Assembly (NCBI GenBank): GCA_963204915.1
Contig: CAUJHS010000064.1
Span: 1 to 64,000, forward strand
Direction: 5' to 3'
From: Planctomycetota bacterium
GTDB lineage: Bacteria > Planctomycetota > Planctomycetia > Pirellulales > Pirellulaceae
Length of the DNA: 64,000 nucleotides
Shown piece by piece: positions 25,025-32,912 of the stretch; positions within the stretch are counted from its first letter, which is position 1; the number at the start of each line of letters is the position of its first letter. A program made the position numbers and the translations under genes. Under the pieces are notes generated by a model. The model saw only the letters and a list, made by a program, of their open reading frames with translations, did no database searches and had not been told where the DNA came from.

Positions 25025-26104
25025 TCATCTCAAGGAATCGACGAATCGCAATAAACGTGACTCCAACATCGCGAAGTCGATTTCAAATTCGCTACGGAAA
25101 TCCTTAATTCGCTCGGCTGCGGTCAGGCCGGCTAGTGCAGGTCGCTCTGCGGTTTTCGCAAGATAACTTGCGTATTTTTGCGGATATTGTTCAGAAAGAA
25201 AAAAGGTCAGCGCCCAGGCGTGTGCGTATGCGATGTCAGGATGGGTTTGAAAAATTCGATCGGTGGCGATCATCTCCGCGAGAATTTTGCCTGTTTGCCG
25301 CTCGGCGGCATACTCGCGAAACGCCGTGAGACGGTCGCGATTGACGCGGCTTTCCTTCGTTGCATTGTGCCGCGCGTCGTGCACGCCCGGCGCTTCAAAC
25401 ATGGTTGCAAGTCCTTCGATTGTCCATATCGGTGAAGCGGCAAAGCGGTTGTGAACGCGCGTGTTGAACGCCATTTGGTGCGTGGCTTCGTGAATGATCG
25501 TCGCGATGTTATCATTTGCTGAGAAACCACGGTCGTCCGCTGTGAGGTCGTACAGCAAAACTCGATTTGTTTGGCGCGAGTAATAACCGAGTACGCCGCT
25601 TGGCAAAGTTACGCCTTGCCGCGCCGCGTAGTTAGAAAACTCTTGACGCGTCGGGAAGGCAATGGCGACGAGCGGGAAACGCGGCGACTCTAGGCGAAAC
25701 CCGCGAACGGAAAAGTATTGCACAAACGTGCGGTGCAATTCCTCGAAGCGGTGCGCCCAACGATCACGCCGCCCCGCCGGATGAACCACGAGGTAATTGC
25801 CGGTTCCCGACACCTCGTACCCGGCGCCAAACTCGCCCATGAGCAACGCGCGTTGCTCGCCTTGGGTTAACGGCCGAAAATCGTACGACAGTTTGCGGTA
25901 GTCTTGGGCTTCGTCCAGCGGAAAGGTCCACCAGGATCCATCGCGACCAAGCAAATCGATTGTTTGGCTCGACCACCCAAGCGGGGTTCCTTCAAGGCGG
26001 TCGCTGCGCCAGAACACTTCGATCGTCCACTCGGCGCCTAATGTTGAAGATGACCCGAGCGAAAGAATCGGCAAAACGAATACGAACTGCAAAATCAATC
26101 GCAT
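25025..26104 (-). CDS. Exported DUF1570 protein with HExxH zinc motif
   Basis: A 359-residue protein starting at ATG 26104 with a signal peptide (MRLILQFVFVLPILSLGSS, then STLGAEW). The middle contains IATIIHEATHQMAFNTRVHNR followed by SPIWTIEGLATMFEAPG: the HExxH zinc site with a downstream glutamate in the W-x-x-E-G motif, the layout of gluzincin peptidases and of DUF1570, a family common in planctomycetes. Upstream is FPLVAIAFPTRQEFSNYAA and GVLGYYSRQTNRVLLYD, also family typical. A zinc peptidase role is likely but not shown for the family. It converges with the histidine kinase gene and is divergent from the PNPOx-like gene. Confidence 0.88.
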   Translation of the reverse strand: MRLILQFVFVLPILSLGSSSTLGAEWTIEVFWRSDRLEGTPLGWSSQTIDLLGRDGSWWTFPLDEAQDYRKLSYDFRPLTQGEQRALLMGEFGAGYEVSGTGNYLVVHPAGRRDRWAHRFEELHRTFVQYFSVRGFRLESPRFPLVAIAFPTRQEFSNYAARQGVTLPSGVLGYYSRQTNRVLLYDLTADDRGFSANDNIATIIHEATHQMAFNTRVHNRFAASPIWTIEGLATMFEAPGVHDARHNATKESRVNRDRLTAFREYAAERQTGKILAEMIATDRIFQTHPDIAYAHAWALTFFLSEQYPQKYASYLAKTAERPALAGLTAAERIKDFRSEFEIDFAMLESRLLRFVDSLR

Positions 26105-26219
26105 AGGAACTCATCATCTAAGAGCGACGTTACCCACAAGCGCCTATTGGAAGTTTACGTCATGTCGTGCAAGATGAAGGGACCTTATCGTCCTACCTTG
26201 GTTCGTCACTCGATTTGTG

Positions 26220-26675
26220 ATGGTTGACGCCATGTCTCGACCGGAATCCAAACCCATTAACTCCGCCAACCTGGTTGAACTGGCGCAGAACGTCATTCGT
26301 AACGCACGATTTCCGCATTTGGCTACTGTTGACGGACATCAGCCGCGCGTGCGGCCTGTGTCGCCCGTAAGAGTCGAAGGATTCACCATTTATGTGGCGA
26401 ACCTGCGTCGTTACCACAAGACCATTGAGATTGAAGCCAATCCCCAGGTCGAACTATGTTACTTGGACGACGATCACGATCAGGTTCGAATTACCGGCGT
26501 GGCCGAAATTGTCACCGAACGTTTGGTTCTGCAAGAGATCTGGGAGGCGAACCCCTTGATGCGACAGTTTCTGGGCAACTTGGACAACCCAGAGTTGATT
26601 GTCTATCGCATTCGTCCGACAAAGGTTCGCTTCATGCGCGAGTGGGCGCTTGAGTATTTTGAGATCCCGCTCTGA
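26220..26675 (+). CDS. Pyridoxamine 5'-phosphate oxidase family flavoprotein
   Basis: A small protein of 151 residues (or 147 from the ATG at 26232) with the PNPOx-like split-barrel pattern: NARFPHLATVDGHQPRVRPVSPVRVEGFTIYVA, then HKTIEIEANPQVELCYLDDDHDQVRITGVAEIVTE and IVYRIRPTKVRFM. These proteins bind FMN or related flavins, and many members act on unknown substrates rather than pyridoxamine phosphate; this one is shorter than true PdxH and lacks its C-terminal part, so it is not called pdxH. A GTG at 26217 is also in frame. It is divergent from the DUF1570 gene and convergent with the RNase R gene. Confidence 0.88.
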   Translation: MVDAMSRPESKPINSANLVELAQNVIRNARFPHLATVDGHQPRVRPVSPVRVEGFTIYVANLRRYHKTIEIEANPQVELCYLDDDHDQVRITGVAEIVTERLVLQEIWEANPLMRQFLGNLDNPELIVYRIRPTKVRFMREWALEYFEIPL

Positions 26676-26731
26676 TGCAACCATGCTCAGAAGTTCGGGT
26701 GGAAGGCTTGGGCATTTACAAGGAGCTAGGT

Positions 26732-29059
26732 CTAACCCTTTCGCTTCTTGCGCTGGGTTTTTGTCTTCTGTGGTGGCGATTTCGACGGCGATTTCGAGGG
26801 AGATTTCGCGACGGTATCGCTTTGAATAAGACGAAAGTCTAGTTCACGACGGTCCACATCGACATGGGCGATCTCAACCCGTACTCGATCGCCCAATCGA
26901 AAAGAATTCCCCGCGCGGCGGCCCGCGAGCGTATGCGTGCGGTCGTCATACTGGTAGAAATCGTCCTGTAACGAGTTGACGCGAATTAGTCCTTCCGCCG
27001 GCAATTCTACGCCTTGAACGAACAACCCGAAATCTTCGACACCCGTGACAACCGCATCCATGGTAAGGCCAATTTTCGTCGCAAGATAATTAAGCAGCTT
27101 TACCTTAATGAGTTCGCGTTCGGCCGACTCGGCGCGCTGTTCCCGTTCGGAGCAAAGATCGCCGAGCACCGATAATTCGTCAAAATCCTGCGGCGGGCGG
27201 TGGCCTTGCTCCAAGGCGTCAAACATACGATGAATGGTCAAATCGGGATAACGACGTATGGGAGACGTGAAGTGGCAATAGCACGTGCTGGCCAAAGCGA
27301 AGTGTCCTTCCTCTTGCGGGCCGTAAACCGCTTTTTGCATGCTGCGCAATACAGCGTAGTTGATCGCATTTCTTTCCGGTCGGTCGGCAATTTCCGCCAA
27401 GATTCTTTGGATTTCGAATCGATCTTCGAGACTCTCCGCTTCAATGCCTAGTTCGTGCACAAACTCCGTGAGCGCCTTAAGCTTTCGCAAATCGGGCGAA
27501 CCATGAATACGGCGAAGAAAAAATAAACCACGGTCCGCCAAGGCCTCGGCAACGGCTTCGTTCGCCGCCAGCATAAACTCTTCAATAATTTGGTGACTGA
27601 CCGTATTCTCCACGACATGCGCGCCCGATACGCGGCCGAGCTTATCCAAATCAATTTTCAATTCGGGTAAATGCAACTCCAAGGCGCCTCGGGCGAACCG
27701 CCGCTTGCGCAGGATCATCGCCAGTTCGTGCATGCGGCCAAGCAGGTCAAATACCTCGGGCGTCAGTTTTTCCCGCCAGGCTTGCGGATCGGCCAAATAC
27801 TCATCCACTTCCTCATAGGTAAAGCGGCGTTTGCTTTGAATGGCGGACGTTCGCACTTCAGCGCCAATGCGTGCGCCGTCCGGTGTAAACTCGATAAAGG
27901 CGGTGCGTGTATAGCGGACCTTGTCCGGCTGAAGACTTGCCAGATTATTCGAAATGATTTCAGGCAGCATGGGAATGACGCGGTCCGGCAAATACACGCT
28001 GGTGCCGCGATTCTTTGCTTCGCCGTCGAGCGCTGAGCCCGGTTGGACAAAATTCGCCACGTCTGCGATGTGAACGCCGAGTCGCCAATGGTCGTTGTCG
28101 ATGCGCGTCAGTGAAATAGCATCATCAAAATCGCGCGCGTCAAACGGGTCAATCGTGATAATCGTATCCGCAGTCAGGTCCAAACGTCCTTCGAGCGACT
28201 CGGTGAATCGCTCCGCCTCGCGGCGCGCGTTGTCCAGCACGTCCTCGGGGAATTCTTCAGGGAGCCCAAACTCCTTAATGATCGTCATCGTATCCACGCC
28301 GGGGGCGCCGCGTGGGCCAAGCACCTCGGTAATGACTCCCTCGCCTTCGTGGATGTGCGACGGGAAACGGACCAGTTCGATCACGACTTTATCGCCCGCG
28401 AGCGCGTTCTTCGCGCCGGGATCGCCTACGTTGATTGGCTGTGCGAAGACCGTGCCGTCCACTTGCACATAACTTTCGCCGCCTCGCTCGAAGTACGTGC
28501 CGACGAACTGATGGGTGTCGCGCTCCAGTACTTTAGCGATCTCGCCCGACACGCGGCCGCGTTCGCTTCCGAGGATGCGTACCTCCACGAGGTCGCCGCT
28601 GGAGGCGTCTTTCGTCTTGCGTTCGGGGATGAGAACGTCGCGCGCGCGGCCTTCCGCCTTGGTGACTCCCGAGGGACGCACAAACCCGTATCCGCGCGAG
28701 GTGCGGCTAAAAATACCCGTTACGCGCCCGCCCTTTTCCAGCGCTGGCGGAGCGCCGTCGCTCGCGACTTTCGACTTTTTCTTCTTGTCTTTCGCGCTTT
28801 CCGGCGGCGGATTGGTATTCGCCGGCGCCACGGGTTGGGGCCGATCGAAGACTGCGAACACCACATGCTTGGCGCCCCAGCCGACCTTTCCCTGTTTGAT
28901 GAGGCGCTTAATCGCCTTGCGAACGTCCTCCTTGGCCTCGGGAGGCAGTCCGAGCTTTTTCGCAATCACGCGCGGCTTGACCGGCTGATACCCCGGCCGC
29001 GAAACCATCTCCAAAATACGCTGTTGCAGATCATCGTTGCTCATGCCATTACTGTACAT
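26732..29059 (-). CDS. rnr: Ribonuclease R
   Basis: A 3'-5' exoribonuclease of about 775 residues. The N-terminal winged helix (DDLQQRILEMVSRPGYQPVKPRVIAKKLGL) is followed by a charged linker with KDKKKKSK, cold-shock domains (RVTGIFSRTSRGYGFVRP and GDLVEVRIL), and the RNB catalytic core: TIDPFDARDFDDAISL with the metal-binding aspartates, LGVHIADVANFV, GTSVYLPDRVIPMLPE, LASLQPDKVRYTRTAF and ALASTCYCHFTSPIRRYPDLTIHR. The S1 domain (AVVTGVEDFGLFVQGVELPAEGLI) precedes a basic tail with SPSKSPSKSPP and KTKTQRKKRKG, typical of RNase R rather than RNase II. The start is at ATG 29059 or 29044; the longest frame goes to 29104 but adds nothing recognisable. It takes part in degradation of structured RNA and in RNA quality control. 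Confidence 0.95.
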   Translation of the reverse strand: MYSNGMSNDDLQQRILEMVSRPGYQPVKPRVIAKKLGLPPEAKEDVRKAIKRLIKQGKVGWGAKHVVFAVFDRPQPVAPANTNPPPESAKDKKKKSKVASDGAPPALEKGGRVTGIFSRTSRGYGFVRPSGVTKAEGRARDVLIPERKTKDASSGDLVEVRILGSERGRVSGEIAKVLERDTHQFVGTYFERGGESYVQVDGTVFAQPINVGDPGAKNALAGDKVVIELVRFPSHIHEGEGVITEVLGPRGAPGVDTMTIIKEFGLPEEFPEDVLDNARREAERFTESLEGRLDLTADTIITIDPFDARDFDDAISLTRIDNDHWRLGVHIADVANFVQPGSALDGEAKNRGTSVYLPDRVIPMLPEIISNNLASLQPDKVRYTRTAFIEFTPDGARIGAEVRTSAIQSKRRFTYEEVDEYLADPQAWREKLTPEVFDLLGRMHELAMILRKRRFARGALELHLPELKIDLDKLGRVSGAHVVENTVSHQIIEEFMLAANEAVAEALADRGLFFLRRIHGSPDLRKLKALTEFVHELGIEAESLEDRFEIQRILAEIADRPERNAINYAVLRSMQKAVYGPQEEGHFALASTCYCHFTSPIRRYPDLTIHRMFDALEQGHRPPQDFDELSVLGDLCSEREQRAESAERELIKVKLLNYLATKIGLTMDAVVTGVEDFGLFVQGVELPAEGLIRVNSLQDDFYQYDDRTHTLAGRRAGNSFRLGDRVRVEIAHVDVDRRELDFRLIQSDTVAKSPSKSPSKSPPQKTKTQRKKRKG

Positions 29060-29858
29060 GATGGAGCGACGCCTGTCAGTTGCTGATGCAGCCGGTACGT
29101 GCAAACAGTCCGTTTCTTCCTATTTCTCCTGCCGACTCAATTACTATGAACGCGAAAACCGCATCCATTCCGAAAGTGGTTCCTGCACGATGACATGAGG
29201 AAGTTCAGAGCGAAGCCGATTCATGCCATTCCTGGCGCGTTCCGTCATTTGGATTTGTCACGTCGATTTGATTCGGTAACCGTGAGGGGATCCAATGCCG
29301 CTGCCGCGAGGAACAACCGGCGGCGAGCGGATTTTTGCGATCGCGAAGCGGGTTAGATTTCTTATTGTCTTGAAATCCGCACGAATCCAGTGACATCCGA
29401 CTCGGAAGTCGCTTGCTATGTTTTCTCCAAGCCACTTGACATTAGAATGTAATATGTGTACATTTGTTCAAGTGCGACGTAATCATTGCGCGGACTTCTT
29501 GTTATGATGCCCTTCCCCGTTCATATCCTCATGTTGTTCCAATGTGGAAGAACGAAATGTACAGACAAGCGACTCCCCCCTGGAGGACGATAGCGCAATA
29601 ATGCGCTCACGGTACGGCGGTGTCGGGGCGGAACCTCTCGGACGACGCGGCGCTCATAGGTTCGCTTGGATTTGCTCGGGAAAACGTGACTCGGGCAAGC
29701 CGCATCGCGACTTCCAAGGCGTGGTGACGCAGAATTGCGGAGAATGGACAATTCGTTCCTCTCCTGTGCCGTGCGAGCGCAACTGCGTCGCAAAAGACAC
29801 GATTTAGCAAAGCCGTGGTGAGAAAACTGGCGTTGAGAAAACTTGGGTCAAGAAGTGA
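29060..29858. other. Long intergenic region without a convincing gene
   Basis: About 800 bases. The open frames here (29205-29435, 29521-29793 and 29607-30161 on minus; 29544-29807 on plus) are rich in Arg, Ser and Pro, show no family pattern and overlap each other. A promoter-like sequence is listed separately at 29436. A GGAGG at 29582-29586 precedes a 68-codon frame from ATG 29601, but the spacing of 14 bases is too long to support it. Confidence 0.5.
29436..29464 (+). promoter_or_regulatory. Sigma70-like promoter candidate in a gene-poor region
   Basis: TTGACA at 29436-29441, a 17-base spacer and TACATT at 29459-29464. It matches the consensus well but no supported gene lies downstream on this strand; it might drive a small RNA or an unrecognised short gene. 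Confidence 0.35.
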
Positions 29859-29894
29859 GCTAACCCCGACGAGCTGGCGTTCGCCGGGGTTAGC
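29859..29894. repeat. Strong palindrome (hairpin)
   Basis: A perfect 10-base stem (GCTAACCCCG at 29859-29868 and its complement at 29885-29894), extended inside by a further 3 base pairs after one mismatch. It starts 20 bases past the stop of the small gene on the minus strand. There is no good T tract, so it may be either a weak terminator or one of the short palindromic repeats that planctomycete genomes carry in many copies; only one copy is seen in this window. Confidence 0.6.
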
Positions 29895-29913
29895 GTGATT
29901 CATCGAGAGAAGG

Positions 29914-30120
29914 TTAGAAGTCGCCTCGGATTCTCTGTCCCTCGATGAGTCCGATTTGCCGGGCGTTAAACTCCGGCGCTGTCCAACGGTCGGCTTGACC
30001 GACCAACTCACGGCTCCAGCCCGCCCGACGGCGATGCTCTCGCTCGCTCCAGGTGGACCGGATCGCCTCACAGGCCCGCCGGATTTCATCCGGCGTAGGG
30101 TTATGACGTGAGCGCGCCAT
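29914..30120 (-). CDS. Small conserved planctomycete protein
   Basis: A 68-residue protein starting at ATG 30120 (MARSRHNPTPDEIRRACEA). The pattern P-T-P-x-E-I-R-x-x-C-E-x-I-R-x-x-W-S-x-x-E-x-x-R-R is one I recognise from short proteins in Pirellula-type genomes; no function is known. It is highly charged, with no membrane segment or signal peptide, and probably helical. The C-terminus (WTAPEFNARQIGLIEG) is also in that style. A longer frame to 30135 adds five residues. It stands alone, followed by the palindrome at 29859-29894. Confidence 0.65.
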   Translation of the reverse strand: MARSRHNPTPDEIRRACEAIRSTWSEREHRRRAGWSRELVGQADRWTAPEFNARQIGLIEGQRIRGDF

Positions 30121-30300
30121 CGACGCACCTCCCACGCTGGAGCCCCTGTGATGCAGTTCAATCTAACACAAAAGAGGTCCGCGCAAAGAGGAATCTGGCG
30201 GAAAATAATTCCAAGTCCAAGATGGAACAGTAACCTGAGAGAAATCCTCGAATAACACTCCCTATTTCATGGACGCTGCATTTCATTTCGATAACGAAAC

Positions 30301-31167
30301 CTACGCTTCGCCCTGGACCACCGGGTTCGATAACGTGCCGATTCCGTCAATGGCGATGTCGACGATATCGCCCGGCAGTAGCGTGAAAACATTTGGCGGG
30401 ATAATGCCGGTTCCCGTGAGCAGAAATGCCCCGTGCGGAAAGGAATTATCGCGTGCAAGCCATTCGATTAAGTCCTCGAACGTGCGGGCCAGTTCGGCGG
30501 TCGTAATTTTGTCCTTGAAGGCGACCTGCCCGTCACGCCGCACCACCATCGCAATGCCAATCTTGTACGAGGGGGGCATTTCGCCGCTATGATGCAAGGT
30601 GATGCATGGACCGAGCGCGCAGGAAGCGTTATACACTTTCGCCTGTGGAAGGTAGAGCGGATTTTCCCCTTCAATGTCTCGCGAACTCATGTCGTTGCCA
30701 ATGGTGAACCCTACTAATCGCATGCGAGAGTCCAACACCAGCGTTAACTCGGGCTCGGGAACATTCCATTGTGAATCTTGCCGAATACGTACTGGTTCGC
30801 CGGGGCCGACGACCCGGTGGGGCGTCGACTTCAGAAAAAGTTCGGGCCTTGGCGAGACGTAGACGCGGTCATAACAGTCTGCCGCCGCTTCCGATTCCTC
30901 CATTCGTGCCGTCTTGCTGCGTTTGTAGGTTACACCTGCGGCCCATACTTCCTGGTGATCGATCGGCGCCAACAACTTCACCTGGCTTAGGGGAATTGGC
31001 GCGGCCCCGGCCGAAAGCATTGCGGCGACTTCATGCGGCTCTTCAGCCTCAAGGATATCCGCGAGCGATACATATTGTCCGCCGGAAAAGTCGAGTGGGA
31101 TGACGGAGTCGCCGTCCAGTCGGGCGACTCCCACAGCGCTGCCTTGGCGGAATTTTGCGAGTTTCAT
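30301..31167 (-). CDS. Fumarylacetoacetate hydrolase family protein
   Basis: A 288-residue protein starting at ATG 31167 (MKLAKFRQGSAVGVARL). The frame runs back to 31290, but that part overlaps the end of the dipeptidase gene. Family motifs are KLLAPIDHQEVWAAGVTYKRS, FLKSTPHRVVGPGEPV, NVPEPELTLVLDSRMRLVGFTIGNDMSSRDIEGENPLYLPQAKVYNASCALGP (metal site in E-P-E-L and D-M-S-S-R-D) and LTGTGIIPPNVFTLLPGDIVDIAIDGIG. Such enzymes hydrolyse or decarboxylate C-C bonds in 3-oxoacids or act as sugar-acid dehydratases; the sequence form with YKRSKTAR resembles the sugar-acid type more than true fumarylacetoacetase, but this is inference. It lies 86 bases after the dipeptidase gene on the same strand and may be co-transcribed. 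Confidence 0.9.
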   Translation of the reverse strand: MKLAKFRQGSAVGVARLDGDSVIPLDFSGGQYVSLADILEAEEPHEVAAMLSAGAAPIPLSQVKLLAPIDHQEVWAAGVTYKRSKTARMEESEAAADCYDRVYVSPRPELFLKSTPHRVVGPGEPVRIRQDSQWNVPEPELTLVLDSRMRLVGFTIGNDMSSRDIEGENPLYLPQAKVYNASCALGPCITLHHSGEMPPSYKIGIAMVVRRDGQVAFKDKITTAELARTFEDLIEWLARDNSFPHGAFLLTGTGIIPPNVFTLLPGDIVDIAIDGIGTLSNPVVQGEA

Positions 31168-31253
31168 ATTCGCGGAAAAATCTAAGGTTCGAGGCGAATG
31201 ACCGCCGTACGTTGCACCATCAAACGAGGCGCCCAAGTCGCGCCATCGACAAC

Positions 31254-32324
31254 CTAGGAACTCCACGCCTCGTTCAGAAAGCGAATCCAATTTCCATGCA
31301 TAATACTCTCGATATCCTGGCGACTGTAGCCGCGACCATCAAGAATGTCCACGAGTTTTTGCAAATCTGCAATGCTGGTCAGGTCCGTTGGCGTCTGCTC
31401 TGTACCATACCCTCCGTCGAGATCGGATCCAATCCCGCAATGTTTTGCATTGCCGGCAATTTGGCAAATTCGATCAATATGTTTGGCGATCCATGAGATG
31501 CGCAAACCCGAATCTTCCGGTTTCGTTTTGCCGCGAATCCAATTGGGAACCATCATCCATGCATCAAACGCCGCCCCGATGACGGCTCCGCGTTCGATGA
31601 GCGATTTGATTTGGTCATCGGCCAATTGGCGTTGATGAGGAACGAGCGCGCGCACATTGCTGTGACTAGCCCATACGGGGCCGTCGAAAATATCCAATGC
31701 CTCCCAAAAACCCTCGTCTGTCAGGTGGGTCACGTCGAGAATCATGTTCAAACGCCGCATTTCGGCAAGAAGTTCCCGACATTGCGGCTCCAATCCGCCG
31801 TCCTGGCCGGTGCCGGGCGCATAACGCCCGGGACCATAATGCGCTGGACCAATCACTCGCAGTCCCTGGGCGTAAGCGCGTTGCAAATGGTGCGGCGTGA
31901 GGATCGAGTCGGCTCCTTCAAGGCTCAGAACGTATCCGATGGGCGAATTCGCAGGAGGGTCGTTTCGCCACAGTTCGACGTGGCGATTCAGACGCTGGCG
32001 ATCCGTGATTTGCACGAGTTCGCCGGCTTCCTCCATGGCTCGGTACCAGGCCAACTGCCCTTGCGTGACCGACCAGGCGATCTCGGGACTATTCCAGCCC
32101 GGAAGCGGGTTGCCTTCGGCGACATACCTGGCGATCAACGTGGCCACGCACAATCCGATATTACCGCGGCGCATTTCGGGAAGCGAACAGACGCCCCGAC
32201 CGCGATCGACGTAATCCGTCAGGTGCGCCTCGCGGCGACGAATCTCCTCCAGGGGTCTGGTCAGGTCGCGATTCCACTGAAGGGCGTTCATGGACAAATC
32301 TAAATGCGCATCAAACAGTAACAT
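31254..32324 (-). CDS. Membrane dipeptidase-like protein, peptidase family M19
   Basis: A 356-residue zinc enzyme of the renal dipeptidase family. Start ATG 32324 leads directly into the metal motif FDAHLDL (D-x-H-x-D). Other motifs are LSLEGADSIL (metal-bridging Glu), LRVIGPAHYGPGRYAPG, LNMILDVTHLTDEGFWEALDIFDGPVWASHSNVRALVPHQRQLADDQI (the paired His sites and the S-H-S-N-x-R-A motif) and GIGSDLDGGYGTEQTP (final Asp). The usual role is hydrolysis of dipeptides, including those with a D-residue or dehydropeptides. No signal peptide is visible, so it is probably cytoplasmic. It is divergent from the ArsC-like gene and upstream of the FAH-family gene. Confidence 0.93.
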   Translation of the reverse strand: MLLFDAHLDLSMNALQWNRDLTRPLEEIRRREAHLTDYVDRGRGVCSLPEMRRGNIGLCVATLIARYVAEGNPLPGWNSPEIAWSVTQGQLAWYRAMEEAGELVQITDRQRLNRHVELWRNDPPANSPIGYVLSLEGADSILTPHHLQRAYAQGLRVIGPAHYGPGRYAPGTGQDGGLEPQCRELLAEMRRLNMILDVTHLTDEGFWEALDIFDGPVWASHSNVRALVPHQRQLADDQIKSLIERGAVIGAAFDAWMMVPNWIRGKTKPEDSGLRISWIAKHIDRICQIAGNAKHCGIGSDLDGGYGTEQTPTDLTSIADLQKLVDILDGRGYSRQDIESIMHGNWIRFLNEAWSS

Positions 32325-32415
32325 GGGCGGGTCACGAGGTAAAAGCTGGGAAACGCGAGACGGGGCGTTTCAGAATACATACGTGAAGATCGATTTGGCA
32401 ACGCTCCTTTGCCGA

Positions 32416-32444
32416 TTGGTCAAATCCAAGCAGCGTTCTACAAT
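32416..32444 (+). promoter_or_regulatory. Promoter placed for a leaderless arsC-like mRNA
   Basis: TTGGTC at 32416-32421, exactly 17 bases, then TACAAT at 32439-32444. The translation start of the ArsC-like gene is 32451, seven bases after the -10, where transcription would be expected to begin. This fits a leaderless transcript. Confidence 0.45.
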
Positions 32445-32450
32445 GAGAAA

Positions 32451-32798
32451 ATGCCAAACGTAATTATTTACCACAATCCGCGGTGTACAAAGAGCCGCGA
32501 AACACTCGCACTGCTTCGCGAACACGGCGTTGAACCGGAGATCGTTGAGTATCTGCAAACTCCGCCGGACGAGGCGACGCTTCGCACCTTGCTAAAGAAA
32601 TTAGGCCTGGCGCCGTCGCAACTCATTCGTAACAAAGAACATCAAAAGTTGGGATTGCCGCCGACCACCGATGAGCAAGTTCTGATCGAACGCATGTTGA
32701 AGCATCCCGAGATCATTGAGCGACCGATTGTTGTCGTTGGTCGGCAAGCTCGTCTTGGCCGCCCCCCTGAGAATGTCCTTGAAATACTCCCCAAGTAA
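32451..32798 (+). CDS. arsC: ArsC-like (glutaredoxin-type) reductase
   Basis: A 115-residue thioredoxin-fold protein starting at ATG 32451 with IIYHNPRCTKSRETLALL; Cys12 in C-T-K-S is the catalytic cysteine of the E. coli-type ArsC/Spx family. Further family marks are EIVEYLQTPPDEATLRTLLKKLG, QLIRNKEH and ERPIVVVGRQARLGRPPENVLEIL, the last with the conserved arginine region that follows the cis-proline (R-P-I). Such proteins reduce arsenate with glutathione/glutaredoxin or act as related oxidoreductases; no ars operon genes are near, so the arsenate role is uncertain. An upstream in-frame ATG at 32409 would overlap the promoter and add no family sequence. Confidence 0.88.
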   Translation: MPNVIIYHNPRCTKSRETLALLREHGVEPEIVEYLQTPPDEATLRTLLKKLGLAPSQLIRNKEHQKLGLPPTTDEQVLIERMLKHPEIIERPIVVVGRQARLGRPPENVLEILPK

Positions 32799-32912
32799 TT
32801 CGCGGTTGTAGGGTTCACTTGCTTTTCTAAACTCGTGTCGCGCACCGTTGTCCCGCACGGCGGCAAACTATCCGCACTCTCGGAGAGTTGCCTCAAAACT
32901 GATCCTCGACGC

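Noticed and set aside
29544..29807. Short gene downstream of the promoter candidate at 29436
   Set aside because: The GGAGG is 14 bases from the internal ATG and the protein shows no recognisable features.
29607..30161. 184-codon frame on the minus strand
   Set aside because: It overlaps the better supported small gene in another frame, is Arg/Ser/Pro rich and shows no family pattern.
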